Under the pieces are notes generated by a model. That model was not told where the DNA came from. It worked only from the letters and a program-made list of their open reading frames with translations, and did no database searches. Shown here one piece after another: positions 34,206-43,871 of a stretch of 53,383 nt of DNA. Source of the DNA: Bacteroidales bacterium (GTDB taxonomy: Bacteria > Bacteroidota > Bacteroidia > Bacteroidales > WCHB1-69); NCBI GenBank assembly GCA_017616775.1, contig JAFZXM010000056.1:1-53383 (forward strand), written 5' to 3'. Positions within the stretch are counted from its first letter, which is position 1; every line of letters starts with the position of its first letter. The position numbers were made by a program, and so were the translations under genes.

Positions 34206-35456
34206 TTAATCCAAAACATGGATGGCCAAACCCGAACGCAGTTTGGGTTCGAACCAAGTGGTTTTTGGAGGCATTATATTGCCCGAATCGGCAATGTTGA
34301 TCAATTGGGACATAGATACAGGATACAAAGCAAAGGCCACCGCCATTTCACCTGAATCCACTCTGCGTTTAAGCTCGCCCAAACCGCGTATACCGCCTAC
34401 AAAGTCAATACGGTTGCTGGTTCTTAAATCGGCTATGCCCAAAATTTGGTCCAATACATGTTTGGAAAGCACGTTAACATCCAATATTTCTAATGGATCG
34501 TTATTGTTGTAGGTGCCTTCTTTGGCATTCATTTTATACCAATGTCCGTCCAAATACATGCTGAATTCATGCAAACGGGAGGGCTTGAATATATCGGTAC
34601 CCATATCTTGTATATCAAATTTTTGGGCTATTTTATTGATGAATTCATCTTTATTTAAGCCGTTCAAATCTTTCACCACACGGTTGTAGTCAATTATTTT
34701 CAATTGATTGTCGGGGAAATGTACGGCCATAAAGAAATTATATTCTTCTTTTCCGGTGTGATTCGGATTTTGACCTTTGCGTTCCAAACCTATACGGCTG
34801 GCAGCGGCAGTACGGTGGTGTCCGTCGGCTACATAGGTGTAAGGCACCTTGGTGGCAAACAACTCTTCTATGCGTTGGTTGGTGGCATCGTCATTGATAA
34901 CCCAAAAATGGTGACCAAAGCCGTCTTCTGCAACAAAGTCATATTCAGGAGCTTGGTTCTTGACAATATTTTCCACTATGGCATCTATTTCGGGAACGGC
35001 CTTATAGGAGAAAAATACAGGCTCTATATTGGCATTGGTATATCGGGTGAGTACCATGCGGTCTTCCTCTTTTTCAATACGGGTGAGTTCGTGTTTTTTG
35101 ATTACACCGTTAAAATAATCTTCCGAAGAGGCGCATCCTACTATACCATATTGGGTTCTGCCGTCCATAGTTTGTGCGTAAATATAAAATTTAGGCTTGT
35201 CATCTTGAACGAGCCAGCCGTTGGCTTGCATTTTTTTGAAATTTTCCACAGCCTTGTTGTACACCACTTCACTATGCAGGTCCACTCCTTGCGGCAAGTC
35301 TATTTCCGCACGGGTTACATGCAACAATGATTCTTTTTTGCCTTCAGCCATTTGTGCAGCTTCGGCTGAATTCATAACATCGTAAGGTAAACATGATACC
35401 TTTTCTACCAAATCCTTGGGAGGACGTAGTCCTTTAAATGGTTTTACTATTGCCAT
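34206..35456 (-). CDS. DUF1015 family protein
   Basis: 416 residues matching the DUF1015/COG4198 family: an N-terminal AIVKPFKGLRPPKDLVEKV, CLPYDVMN, the highly conserved TYVADGHHRTAAASR and a C-terminal GLAIHVLD. The function of the family is not established. In many Bacteroidetes the gene lies beside serC and serA. Neither is next to it here. It is a single gene with -7 boxes upstream and a terminator downstream. Confidence 0.93.
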   Translation of the reverse strand: MAIVKPFKGLRPPKDLVEKVSCLPYDVMNSAEAAQMAEGKKESLLHVTRAEIDLPQGVDLHSEVVYNKAVENFKKMQANGWLVQDDKPKFYIYAQTMDGRTQYGIVGCASSEDYFNGVIKKHELTRIEKEEDRMVLTRYTNANIEPVFFSYKAVPEIDAIVENIVKNQAPEYDFVAEDGFGHHFWVINDDATNQRIEELFATKVPYTYVADGHHRTAAASRIGLERKGQNPNHTGKEEYNFFMAVHFPDNQLKIIDYNRVVKDLNGLNKDEFINKIAQKFDIQDMGTDIFKPSRLHEFSMYLDGHWYKMNAKEGTYNNNDPLEILDVNVLSKHVLDQILGIADLRTSNRIDFVGGIRGLGELKRRVDSGEMAVAFALYPVSMSQLINIADSGNIMPPKTTWFEPKLRSGLAIHVLD

Positions 35457-35489
35457 ATCGTTTTATTTTAAGTTAAAAATAATGTATTT

Positions 35490-35527
35490 CAAAGTTATTT
35501 TTATAAAATTTTGAATTTGCAAATATA
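35490..35527 (-). promoter_or_regulatory. Promoter of the DUF1015 gene
   Basis: On the minus strand TAACTTTG (35490-35497) stands 33 nt before the ATG. A TTTG (35520-35523) lies 22 nt further upstream and can serve as -33. The same TTTG is also part of a second possible -7 box, TATATTTG (35520-35527). Confidence 0.6.
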
Positions 35528-35640
35528 CACCAAATTATCGTGAGATAAGATTTTTTTGCTCAAAATATTTTTTTTATTTTTTTAATGCTTGCCGTGTAAC
35601 TTTTTTTAACGAAAAAGCGGGCGGATAATAAAATAAATGT

Positions 35641-35648
35641 TATTTTTG
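35641..35648 (+). promoter_or_regulatory. -7 box of trkA-trkH
   Basis: TATTTTTG, 19 nt before the trkA ATG, so the leader is very short. Confidence 0.5.
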
Positions 35649-35667
35649 CCTTTTTATACAAAAAAAG

Positions 35668-36363
35668 ATGAAAGCAGATAAATTCGCCGTGATAGGCATA
35701 GGTCATTTTGGCAGAGCCATAGCATTGAGTTTGGCCCGTAACGGGGCGGAAGTGATGGCCATAGATACTAATTATGAGCGTATAGATCAAATAAGCGATG
35801 AGGTATCGTATGCCGTAACCTTGGATGCAACCGATAAAAGGGCTCTGTTGTCGCAAGATATTCGTAGTTTTGATGTGGTAATAGTCGCAATAGGTTCTAA
35901 TTTTGAACAGCGCTTGTTGTGTACAGCCTTGTTGATGGATTTGGGTATTAAAAGAATAGTATGCAGGGCCATGGGGCGAAACCAGCGTATCATATTGGAA
36001 AAAATGGGGCTTACCGAAATACTTTCCCCCGAAGATGAAGTAGGGCGCTCTTTAGCCCGCAGATTGATGAATCCGAGTATGGTGTCGTATTTGGATTTGT
36101 CGGACGATTATTGCATCATGGAGGTGGTAGCGCCTCAATATATATGCGGGGAAGATTTGAAAAGAATAGACTTACGGGACAAATACAAATTGAGTTTGAT
36201 CACCATCAAGCGGGAATTTCCCGAAAAGCAAGGCGATTTGATGGTGCAGAAAAAACATGTGATAGGTGTTCCCGATACCAAAACCATCGTACAGGAAAGA
36301 GATACCCTGGTGCTTTTTGGCAAAAGCCGCGATATAGAAAAATTTGTGGAGATAAACAATTAG
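35668..36363 (+). CDS. trkA: Potassium uptake regulatory subunit, TrkA/KtrA type
   Basis: 231 residues with one RCK unit: an N-terminal Rossmann domain with the nucleotide-binding GIGHFGRAIALSLARNG and VVIVAIGSNFE, and a C-terminal RCK_C domain from about 140. It gates the TrkH/KtrB channel in response to nucleotides. A single RCK unit is the KtrA form; TrkA of enterobacteria has two. The pore gene starts 1 nt after the stop codon. Confidence 0.92.
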   Translation: MKADKFAVIGIGHFGRAIALSLARNGAEVMAIDTNYERIDQISDEVSYAVTLDATDKRALLSQDIRSFDVVIVAIGSNFEQRLLCTALLMDLGIKRIVCRAMGRNQRIILEKMGLTEILSPEDEVGRSLARRLMNPSMVSYLDLSDDYCIMEVVAPQYICGEDLKRIDLRDKYKLSLITIKREFPEKQGDLMVQKKHVIGVPDTKTIVQERDTLVLFGKSRDIEKFVEINN

Positions 36364-36364
36364 C

Positions 36365-38152
36365 ATGAGATTTTTTCATCGTATAAGGGAATATATCAAA
36401 TTAGGCCTGTGGGATTACATTGAGCCGGTACAGAATATATTGCGGACATTGGGAGTGGTGGTCGCTTTGTTCACCATGGGTGTGATCATTTGCTTTTACG
36501 GTTTTGAACAAACGGAATTCTCCACCCGGTTTTGCAATATAGTGGTGCGGTGCAGTCTGGCATTTTATGTGTTAAAATATTGTTGCAACTATATTTTCAA
36601 TAAGCATCCGCTCAATTTTTTGCGGCGCAATTGGACAGAAGGTCTGGTGATATTATTGTTGGTAATATGGTTTGTGCTGCGTAAAATATTGCATTTCAAC
36701 TTTTTAGGCGTAATCTTCGGCGATGATTTATCCATGAGCAGCGGCTTGATGTTGCTGTTGCAATGCTATTTTTTCTTGTTGATGTTGATGGAAATGTCCG
36801 GTCTTGGACAGGTGTTGAGCAAATTAAAGGTGGGTCCCGCCGGCATGATGATAGCTTCGTTTTTTGTTTTGATATCGGTGGGAACGCTATTGTTGATGCT
36901 GCCCGAAATGACTACCCGTGGCATTTCTTTCATTGATGCTTTGTTTATGGCCACTTCGGCAAGTTGTATTACAGGCTTGTCCACCTTGAATTTGTTTGCC
37001 GATTTTACCCTTAAGGGGCAAATAGTGATGTTGCTTCTGATACAATTGGGAGGAATGAATATCATCTGTTTTGCCACATTTTTCATGTCGTTTTACAAAG
37101 GGGGCAATTTGCGTTACCAGTCTATTATTAAGGAAATGTTGAATACCAATATGCAGAATTCGCGAAGCCTCACCCGTGAAATTATGCTCTACACCTTTTT
37201 GATAGAAATGATAGGATTCATATTCCTGTTTGTATATGTTTCGGTTACAAATATTTATTCGGAAAGCACATTTAAAAATGTGTTCTTTTCTTTGTTCCAT
37301 GCCGTATCGGCATTCAACAATGCGGGCTTTAGTATTTTGGACGGAGGCATGCAGAATCCTTTGCTGATACACAATTATTATATACAAACCGTCACCATCC
37401 TCATGGTGTTTTTCGGCGGTATAGGCTTCCTTACCCTGCACGATGTGGTAAATGTGCGTAAAACGCAAGGCCGTCGTCATTATTGGGATCGCTTGCAGGT
37501 AGCTACCCGTATGGTGCTGAAAATGTCCGTAATGTTGCTCGTGTTTGGAGCTATCATGTTTTTATTGTTGGAACACAATCATTTAAAAGGGCATTCGGCT
37601 ATAGATAATATTTATGCTGCCTTTTTCACTTCCATGTCTTGCCGTTCTTCCGGATTTACAACGGTGGATATTTCTTTTTTGAACACGTCCACTATTGTGG
37701 TAATGATGGTGTTGATGATGATAGGTACATCGTCGGGTTCTACGGGCGGCGGTATTAAATTGTCAACATTCTATGTGCTGATAAAAACAGTGTGGGCTTC
37801 TGTTACCAATCGCAGACAAGTGACCATAGGCAACAGGGCTGTTTCGTTTGATACCGTCAACAAGTCATTTATAGTGTTGCAAATCACAATATCATTAATC
37901 CTGTTAGGCATATTTACCCTGTCTATTACCGATCCGCAGTTTCCGTTTCTCAAAATAGTGTTTGAAGTTATATCGGCATGCGGCACGGTGGGCTCGTCCA
38001 TGGGTATCACCCCTTATTTGTCCGTATCGGGAAAATTTGCCATAGTGGTGCTTATGTTTATAGGACGTGTAACGGTGCTTACATTAACAGTTTCTATTTC
38101 CCGAAAAGCATTCAATAAATTCATGATAGCCAAAACTAACATCAGTATATAA
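36365..38152 (+). CDS. trkH: Potassium uptake pore protein, TrkH/KtrB type
   Basis: 595 residues with many transmembrane helices and the four pore loops of the SKT family, including ATSASCITGLST, HAVSAFNNAGFSI, SMSCRSSGFTT and SACGTVGSSMG, each with the filter glycine. It carries K+ (possibly with Na+) across the inner membrane together with the RCK subunit encoded just upstream. The N-terminal 150 or so residues are an extra helical part before the first pore loop, making it longer than KtrB. A DnaJ-like gene starts 1 nt after the stop. Confidence 0.94.
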   Translation: MRFFHRIREYIKLGLWDYIEPVQNILRTLGVVVALFTMGVIICFYGFEQTEFSTRFCNIVVRCSLAFYVLKYCCNYIFNKHPLNFLRRNWTEGLVILLLVIWFVLRKILHFNFLGVIFGDDLSMSSGLMLLLQCYFFLLMLMEMSGLGQVLSKLKVGPAGMMIASFFVLISVGTLLLMLPEMTTRGISFIDALFMATSASCITGLSTLNLFADFTLKGQIVMLLLIQLGGMNIICFATFFMSFYKGGNLRYQSIIKEMLNTNMQNSRSLTREIMLYTFLIEMIGFIFLFVYVSVTNIYSESTFKNVFFSLFHAVSAFNNAGFSILDGGMQNPLLIHNYYIQTVTILMVFFGGIGFLTLHDVVNVRKTQGRRHYWDRLQVATRMVLKMSVMLLVFGAIMFLLLEHNHLKGHSAIDNIYAAFFTSMSCRSSGFTTVDISFLNTSTIVVMMVLMMIGTSSGSTGGGIKLSTFYVLIKTVWASVTNRRQVTIGNRAVSFDTVNKSFIVLQITISLILLGIFTLSITDPQFPFLKIVFEVISACGTVGSSMGITPYLSVSGKFAIVVLMFIGRVTVLTLTVSISRKAFNKFMIAKTNISI

Positions 38153-38153
38153 T

Positions 38154-38954
38154 ATGGGAGGTTGTTTGCTTGTTTTGCTCTTCGGTTGTATAGGCTATTT
38201 CCTGACAGGTAGTGTCGGGGGGGCTTTTTTGGGCATGGTGCTGGGTAGCTTTTTTAATACCGATAAAAAAACATATAACACCCATAGTGCCCGCAGCCAA
38301 AATATTGCCGGCGAGATGACGGAAATATTGCTTCATGCCATAGTGCAGTTATCGGTGGTGGTGATAAAGGCCGATAATAAAATGATGCGTTCGGAATTGT
38401 ATTTATTTAGAGATTTTATATTACAGAATTTCGGGCAGGAAGTGGCTTCCGATGCCATTACCTATTTGCAGGAGATAAAAGATGAAAATATTAGCGCCGA
38501 AGAGGCTTGCGAAGTGCTCAACGAGAACTTGAACTATACGGAAAAAATGCAGATATTGCGTTTTTTGTTCCAGTTGGCTTACGTAGATGAGTCAATTAAT
38601 AATAATGAGACGGCTTATTTATCGCATATCGCATCGTTGCTGCAAATACGGCAGCACGACTATATCTATATGAGGGCCACATTCGAATATACGCAAAAAA
38701 ACCGTTATCAATCTTATCAGCAAAACAACGGAGGATATGTCCACGAGTCAAAATTAGACCGAGCCTATGCCGTGTTGGGAGTAAAAAGCACCGATGATAA
38801 TGAAACCATAAAAAAAGCCTATCGCAGTTTGGCCGTAGCCAATCACCCCGATAAAGTGCAACATTTGGGAGAAACGGCCCGCAAAGCGGCGGAAAAACGC
38901 TTCAGCGAAATATCCGAAGCATATAATGAAATTAAAAAAGCTCGAAACTTATAA
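38154..38954 (+). CDS. Membrane-anchored TerB/J-domain co-chaperone (DjlA-like)
   Basis: 266 residues in the order of DjlA: a glycine-rich N-terminal membrane segment (about 1-33, GYFLTGSVGGAFLGMVLGSF), a TerB-like helical domain (about 55-160; VVIKADNKMMRSEL, AYVDESINNNE), and a C-terminal J domain (about 200-266) with the HPD that stimulates Hsp70 (ANHPDKVQHLG). It probably recruits DnaK at the inner membrane. It is the third gene of a unit with trkA and trkH. Whether it helps that transporter fold is unknown. Confidence 0.9.
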   Translation: MGGCLLVLLFGCIGYFLTGSVGGAFLGMVLGSFFNTDKKTYNTHSARSQNIAGEMTEILLHAIVQLSVVVIKADNKMMRSELYLFRDFILQNFGQEVASDAITYLQEIKDENISAEEACEVLNENLNYTEKMQILRFLFQLAYVDESINNNETAYLSHIASLLQIRQHDYIYMRATFEYTQKNRYQSYQQNNGGYVHESKLDRAYAVLGVKSTDDNETIKKAYRSLAVANHPDKVQHLGETARKAAEKRFSEISEAYNEIKKARNL

Positions 38955-39034
38955 CAGCAAAGCAAGCGTATTTTAAACAATAACATAATTTTTTTTGTTG
39001 AATATCGTTATAAAATAATACCGGTTGTACAGCA

Positions 39035-42000
39035 TTGGGCAAAAAAAATATAATATGGTTAGTCGTCTTGATTGCAGCATGCTTCTCCGCTTACGGACAA
39101 GAAAGTGCTGCTAAAAAAACAAAAACAATTATTATAGAAAACGATACAAATATTATAGATAACAATTCTTTAGTATGGGGAAGCGTTAATATATCCGGTA
39201 TAGAGAGTTATGAATATTCAATAGATTATCTGCAGGCTTTATTAATAGTGCGAAATCCTGCCATTAAAGGAAGGAGTGTGCGCATAGAATATAGAACCTA
39301 TCCGTATTTATTCGGGAAAAAAGAGCAAAAATTGCCGATATCTGATATAGAGAGTAATATATATGCCCCTATTTCTTCTTTTGACAAAGAATCAAATATG
39401 TCCGGCAGCTTCAACGAAGTGTTTTCCGATGCCATGCTCAACAGCAGCGGCAGTTTGTCCAGAGGCATATCTTTGGGAAACACCCAGGATATGATAGTGA
39501 ATTCGAATTTAAATTTGCAGTTGTCAGGCAAATTGAGTGAAGATGTGGAGATATTGGCCAATATTACCGATGAGAACATTCCTGTCCAGCCTGACGGCAA
39601 TACGGCGCAATTGCAAGAATTCGATAAGGTGTTTATACAGTTGAAATATAAAAATACAGCTACCGTTTTAGCCGGCGATATAGAAAAAACGGTGTCGGAT
39701 AACTATTTTATGAAATTTTCCAAAAAGGGGCAGGGTTTAATGGCCGATACGCGCTTTCTTTCCAATACAAGGAAAGGCGATACCATACATTACGGGGTGA
39801 ATTTTATGGGAGCGGTGGCAAAAGGTATTTATGTAAAGCAGACCATTGTTGCCATAGAATCGAATCAGGGGCCATACAAATTACAGGGCAAAAGCAATGA
39901 AACCTACATTACGGTGCTGGCGGGCAGCGAAAGGGTGTATATCGACGAGCAACTGCTCACCCGGGGGGAGGAAAACGATTATGTGATTAATTATAATTCA
40001 GGTGAAATTACATTTACAGCCCGTTGTCCCATTACGGTAAACAAGAGGATAATAGTGGAATTTGAGTATGTCAATCAGGATTATTTGAAATCAACCATGC
40101 ATTTGAACACTTCCGTGGAAGGCAAAAAATGGAAAGTGGGATTTAATTTTTTCAATCATCAGGATCATAAAAACCAGCCTAATGCCATAGATTTGACCGA
40201 TGCTCAAAAGTGGATGCTTTCACAGATGAAAAGCGGCAGCGGGGATGTGTATGTCTTGAATATGACACGGGCGGAACCCAATACCAACGAGGTGTTGTAC
40301 ACGCTTGTCGACACCATGGTCAACGGAATATTGTACGATAGTGTTTTTGTGTATAATCCTGCCGGCGACAGCAATGTGTACCGGTTGGGGTTTATGCTGG
40401 TGGGTGCGCATCAGGGAGATTATGTTTTACAGGAAGGAACGGTCAACGGAAGGGTGTATGTATGGGTAGCCCCCCAAAACGGCGTTCCGCAAGGAAATTA
40501 TGCTCCCCTGCAGCGCCTTGCCACTCCCCAAAGGGAGCAAATGTATTCGCTGGGAGTGGAATACAAGGTGCATCCCACTACCACATTAAGCGTAAACACG
40601 GCGCTTTCAAACAATGATAACAATACTTTTTCCCGATACGATAATGCCGACAATGTAGGGGCGGCCGTACAGCTGAAAATGGATAATTGCACACCGTTGA
40701 AATATAAAACCAAGCCCTTGCTGTGGAAAATGATGCTCAATGCGGCATATGAGTTTAAAAACAATCATTTTAAATATATTGAAGATTATAGAGATTTGGA
40801 TTTCAAACGAAATTACAACGTATCGGACAGTTTTGCCCGGAAAACGGACCATTATGCGGGAATGAATATCAACTTTGTCCATCCTTCGGGTCAAATAGGA
40901 GTTTCTTCTTTTGCCTATATTATCCCCGAAGAGCGGTACATAGCGGATAAAAGCGCTTTGTGGGCACAGTTTTTATGGAAAGGTTATCATGTTAATGTAC
41001 AGGCTTCTTTCATGAATCACAAGCAGGCGGGTTTTAATAGCAATTATATAAAGCATGGGGAAATATTGGAAAAAGCATGCAAAAAAATTGTTGCGGGAGT
41101 TAAAAACGATATGGAGGTGAATATATACCGTGAGTTGAACGGGGTGTTGATGCGGGAAAGCTTCGCCTTTAACGAAATAACAGGATATCTGCGTAATGGA
41201 GACAGTTTGAAGAAAGTGGATTTCGGATTGTATTATACCAACAGGATAGATGCGGCGGAGCGCAATGGGGCTTTGGCGACAAACAGAATAGCTCATCAGG
41301 CGAAAGCCGACGTGAAGATGTTGCCGGTCAAAGGGCAACAGTTAAATGCTGTGATATCCTATCGGAATGTGCATGTGCGTGATAGCATAGGGGAAAATAC
41401 ATTGTTGTCAAGCATTGATTATCAGGGCCGGTGGTGCAAAGGGGCTGTACAATTGGGGCTGTTTTACGAAGTGGGAAGCGGCATGGAGCAAAAAAACGAA
41501 TATACTTATTTAAAAGTAGCGGCCGGCCAGGGGGTGTATCAATGGATAGATTACAACGGCAACGGAGTGGAGGAATTGGATGAATTTGAAATAGCCAAAT
41601 ACAAAGATGAAGCTGACTATATACGCTTGTGGCGTTCGTCCGATACTTATGTAAAAACTTTCAACAACCAATTTGTCGGAAGTTTGGTGTTGCGTCCGTC
41701 GGTAGTGTGGCGTAACCAAAGCGGGTGGAAAAAGTTTTTGGCACGTTTTGCCAATACATGCACCTATCGTTCGCTGTATAAAAACACCCTTGCCGATATA
41801 GCGGGCATGTTCAATCCTTTTTATATCAACGATAACGATACCAATGTGGTAACGGCGTCAAGTACGTTCAGAAATGTTTTTTCTTTTAATCAAATCAGCC
41901 AAATATGGGGAATGGATGTGATATACCATGATTATCAAGTAAAAAGTCTGACCGTCAACGGGTTCGAATCTTCCGACATTTATTCCTGTTCGGTATCGGA

Positions 42001-42493
42001 ACGGTTAAATATCAAGCAGATGTTCACTCTGAATGCAAGTTATGAAAACGGGTGGAATATTCGCAGAAGCGATTATATGAGCAAAAATTATAAAATAGAC
42101 TGTAACAAGGTGAATGCCATGCTGGTGTATCAATATAAAAACAGCTTTAAAATGAGCGTCAGTTATTCTTATGCCGATAAAGCCAACAACAAAGGAGAAG
42201 AAACGTCAGTTTCGCATACTGCCGGCATAGAAGCCGATTATCGTATTTTGCACAGGGGTAATATTATGCTCAAAGCCAACTATTGTAATATCAAATTCAA
42301 AGGCAATACCAACACTTCGGCAGCGTATGAAATGTTAGAGGCCTTGCAGCCGGGACACAATATGATATTGGATGCAGTGTTTCAAATCACTTTGTGGCAG
42401 AATATGCAACTCAACGCCACCTATCAGGGCCGTATAAGCGAGGGTGTGAAAATGAAACATGTTGCGGGGGTGGAGATAAGGGCCTTTTTTTAG
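39035..42493 (+). CDS. Large predicted outer-membrane beta-barrel protein, 1,152 aa
   Basis: A signal peptide (GKKNIIWLVVLIAACFSAYGQ) is followed by a conserved block at about 130-190 (SGSLSRGISLGNTQD, ITDENIPVQPDGNTAQL) of the kind seen in large Bacteroidetes surface proteins, including the SprA group. Alternating aromatic strands then run to the C-terminal RAFF. An EF-hand-like loop, DYNGNGVEELDE, lies at 839-850 and may bind calcium. The start must be the TTG at 39035: the frame is closed by a TAA at 39011 and no other start codon precedes the signal peptide. I cannot name a function. It overlaps the convergent murD by 4 nt. SprA itself is about twice as long, so this is not the T9SS translocon. 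Confidence 0.82.
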   Translation: MGKKNIIWLVVLIAACFSAYGQESAAKKTKTIIIENDTNIIDNNSLVWGSVNISGIESYEYSIDYLQALLIVRNPAIKGRSVRIEYRTYPYLFGKKEQKLPISDIESNIYAPISSFDKESNMSGSFNEVFSDAMLNSSGSLSRGISLGNTQDMIVNSNLNLQLSGKLSEDVEILANITDENIPVQPDGNTAQLQEFDKVFIQLKYKNTATVLAGDIEKTVSDNYFMKFSKKGQGLMADTRFLSNTRKGDTIHYGVNFMGAVAKGIYVKQTIVAIESNQGPYKLQGKSNETYITVLAGSERVYIDEQLLTRGEENDYVINYNSGEITFTARCPITVNKRIIVEFEYVNQDYLKSTMHLNTSVEGKKWKVGFNFFNHQDHKNQPNAIDLTDAQKWMLSQMKSGSGDVYVLNMTRAEPNTNEVLYTLVDTMVNGILYDSVFVYNPAGDSNVYRLGFMLVGAHQGDYVLQEGTVNGRVYVWVAPQNGVPQGNYAPLQRLATPQREQMYSLGVEYKVHPTTTLSVNTALSNNDNNTFSRYDNADNVGAAVQLKMDNCTPLKYKTKPLLWKMMLNAAYEFKNNHFKYIEDYRDLDFKRNYNVSDSFARKTDHYAGMNINFVHPSGQIGVSSFAYIIPEERYIADKSALWAQFLWKGYHVNVQASFMNHKQAGFNSNYIKHGEILEKACKKIVAGVKNDMEVNIYRELNGVLMRESFAFNEITGYLRNGDSLKKVDFGLYYTNRIDAAERNGALATNRIAHQAKADVKMLPVKGQQLNAVISYRNVHVRDSIGENTLLSSIDYQGRWCKGAVQLGLFYEVGSGMEQKNEYTYLKVAAGQGVYQWIDYNGNGVEELDEFEIAKYKDEADYIRLWRSSDTYVKTFNNQFVGSLVLRPSVVWRNQSGWKKFLARFANTCTYRSLYKNTLADIAGMFNPFYINDNDTNVVTASSTFRNVFSFNQISQIWGMDVIYHDYQVKSLTVNGFESSDIYSCSVSERLNIKQMFTLNASYENGWNIRRSDYMSKNYKIDCNKVNAMLVYQYKNSFKMSVSYSYADKANNKGEETSVSHTAGIEADYRILHRGNIMLKANYCNIKFKGNTNTSAAYEMLEALQPGHNMILDAVFQITLWQNMQLNATYQGRISEGVKMKHVAGVEIRAFF

Positions 42494-43869
42494 CGGGCAG
42501 CAAAATTTTGTATCAATTCTTTATAATGGTCGCCTCTTTGCTCAAAATTTTTGAAACTGTCGTAACTGGAGGCTGCGGGAGAAAGCAGGCATATTTTTCC
42601 TTTTTGTGTCAGCTGCATGGCTAAAGTGATGATTTCCGAATAGGTGTTGCAGAAGTGCAAATGCTGGATATGGCGGTTTTCAAACATTTGCATCATTCTT
42701 TTTCCTGCCATGCCCGTAAAAATAAAATTACGCACATCGGCGTGGCTGATATATTCGGCCAAAGGAGAGTAATCAATGCCGCGGTCCATGCCGCCGAGAA
42801 TAAGGGTGTCTACGTTGCCAAGGGCTTTGACAGCGGCAATGGTGGCTTGAGGAATGGTAGATATGCTGTCGTTATAAAAGAGGATGCCGTTATAGGTGCC
42901 TACATATTCCATGCGGTGACGGAGAGGGGAGAAACTATCCGCAAGGCAGGATACGCGTTCCCAATCCGTATGTGCGTTCAAGCAGGCCAATGCGGCTATG
43001 GCCGCCGCTGCGTTGGTATAATTGTGGGTGCCTTTGAGAGGGAATGTGTCGGTAATGTTTTTCACGGGCAGGAACTTGCCGTTGATATTGAGAAATAATT
43101 GCCGGCGGTCGTAATAGCTGAATGCATTGTTGTCTGCATGCCCTGCAAATGGAACGGAATGCGATATGACGGGCTGTTCCCGTATAAGGGCTTGTATGAG
43201 AACATCGTCGTGATGATAGATAAAATAGTCATCCGCATTTTGATGCAGGGCAATATTGTATTTGGCTCTTTGGTAGTCTTTAAAAGAATTATAATGGTCC
43301 AAATGCTCTTCAAACAAATTGAGCAATATGCCGATATGCGGTGATTGGTGTAAGAATTCCAATTGATGCGACGATAATTCCAATACAATATGGGTATCGG
43401 GATTGATTTTATCGATAAGTTCAAACAAAGGCAGGCCTATATTGCCTCCGTAAACGGTATTGTTGTCCAATTGGTGCAGAATGTGGTATATCAGACTTGA
43501 GGTGGTGCTTTTTCCTTTGGTGCCCGTAACGCCGATACATTGTGCATGAAAGGCTTGGAGGAATAAATCGGTTTGGGATGTGATAATGTCAGTGTCAATA
43601 TCCGTCAATATGTTTTTCAAACTCACCCCGGGAGACTTTATCACCATATCGTATTGGCGGATGGCATCAAGGTAGGTATCTCCCAAATGAAAGCGGAGAC
43701 GGATGTCTGGAGCCATGGTGGAGGGAATATTGGTGTTTTGGTCAGCAATGCCTATTTCTGCTTGAGGAAAATACCGGCGGATAAAGCGATAACAAGATTG
43801 ACCCTCCCTGCCGAATCCGAGCAGCAGTATTTTTTTTCCTTCCAATTGTTTGAGTAGGATATCTGTCAT
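42490..43869 (-). CDS. murD: UDP-N-acetylmuramoylalanine--D-glutamate ligase
   Basis: MurD adds D-glutamate to UDP-MurNAc-L-Ala in the cytoplasmic phase of peptidoglycan synthesis. The 459-residue product has the N-terminal UDP-binding fold (KKILLLGFGREGQSCY), the ATP-binding GVTGTKGKSTT, the ELSSHQLE block, HNYTNAAAAIAA and NDSISTIPQATIAA, ending in LLSPAASSYDSFKNFEQRG, all typical. It is isolated from the dcw cluster here and sits 2 nt after a merR-type gene. Confidence 0.97.
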   Translation of the reverse strand: MTDILLKQLEGKKILLLGFGREGQSCYRFIRRYFPQAEIGIADQNTNIPSTMAPDIRLRFHLGDTYLDAIRQYDMVIKSPGVSLKNILTDIDTDIITSQTDLFLQAFHAQCIGVTGTKGKSTTSSLIYHILHQLDNNTVYGGNIGLPLFELIDKINPDTHIVLELSSHQLEFLHQSPHIGILLNLFEEHLDHYNSFKDYQRAKYNIALHQNADDYFIYHHDDVLIQALIREQPVISHSVPFAGHADNNAFSYYDRRQLFLNINGKFLPVKNITDTFPLKGTHNYTNAAAAIAALACLNAHTDWERVSCLADSFSPLRHRMEYVGTYNGILFYNDSISTIPQATIAAVKALGNVDTLILGGMDRGIDYSPLAEYISHADVRNFIFTGMAGKRMMQMFENRHIQHLHFCNTYSEIITLAMQLTQKGKICLLSPAASSYDSFKNFEQRGDHYKELIQNFAAR

Positions 43870-43871
43870 GA

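Noticed and set aside
39035..42493. Large outer-membrane protein as SprA/Sov, the T9SS translocon
   Set aside because: At 1,152 residues it is about half the length of SprA, and only the N-terminal block is similar as far as I can judge.
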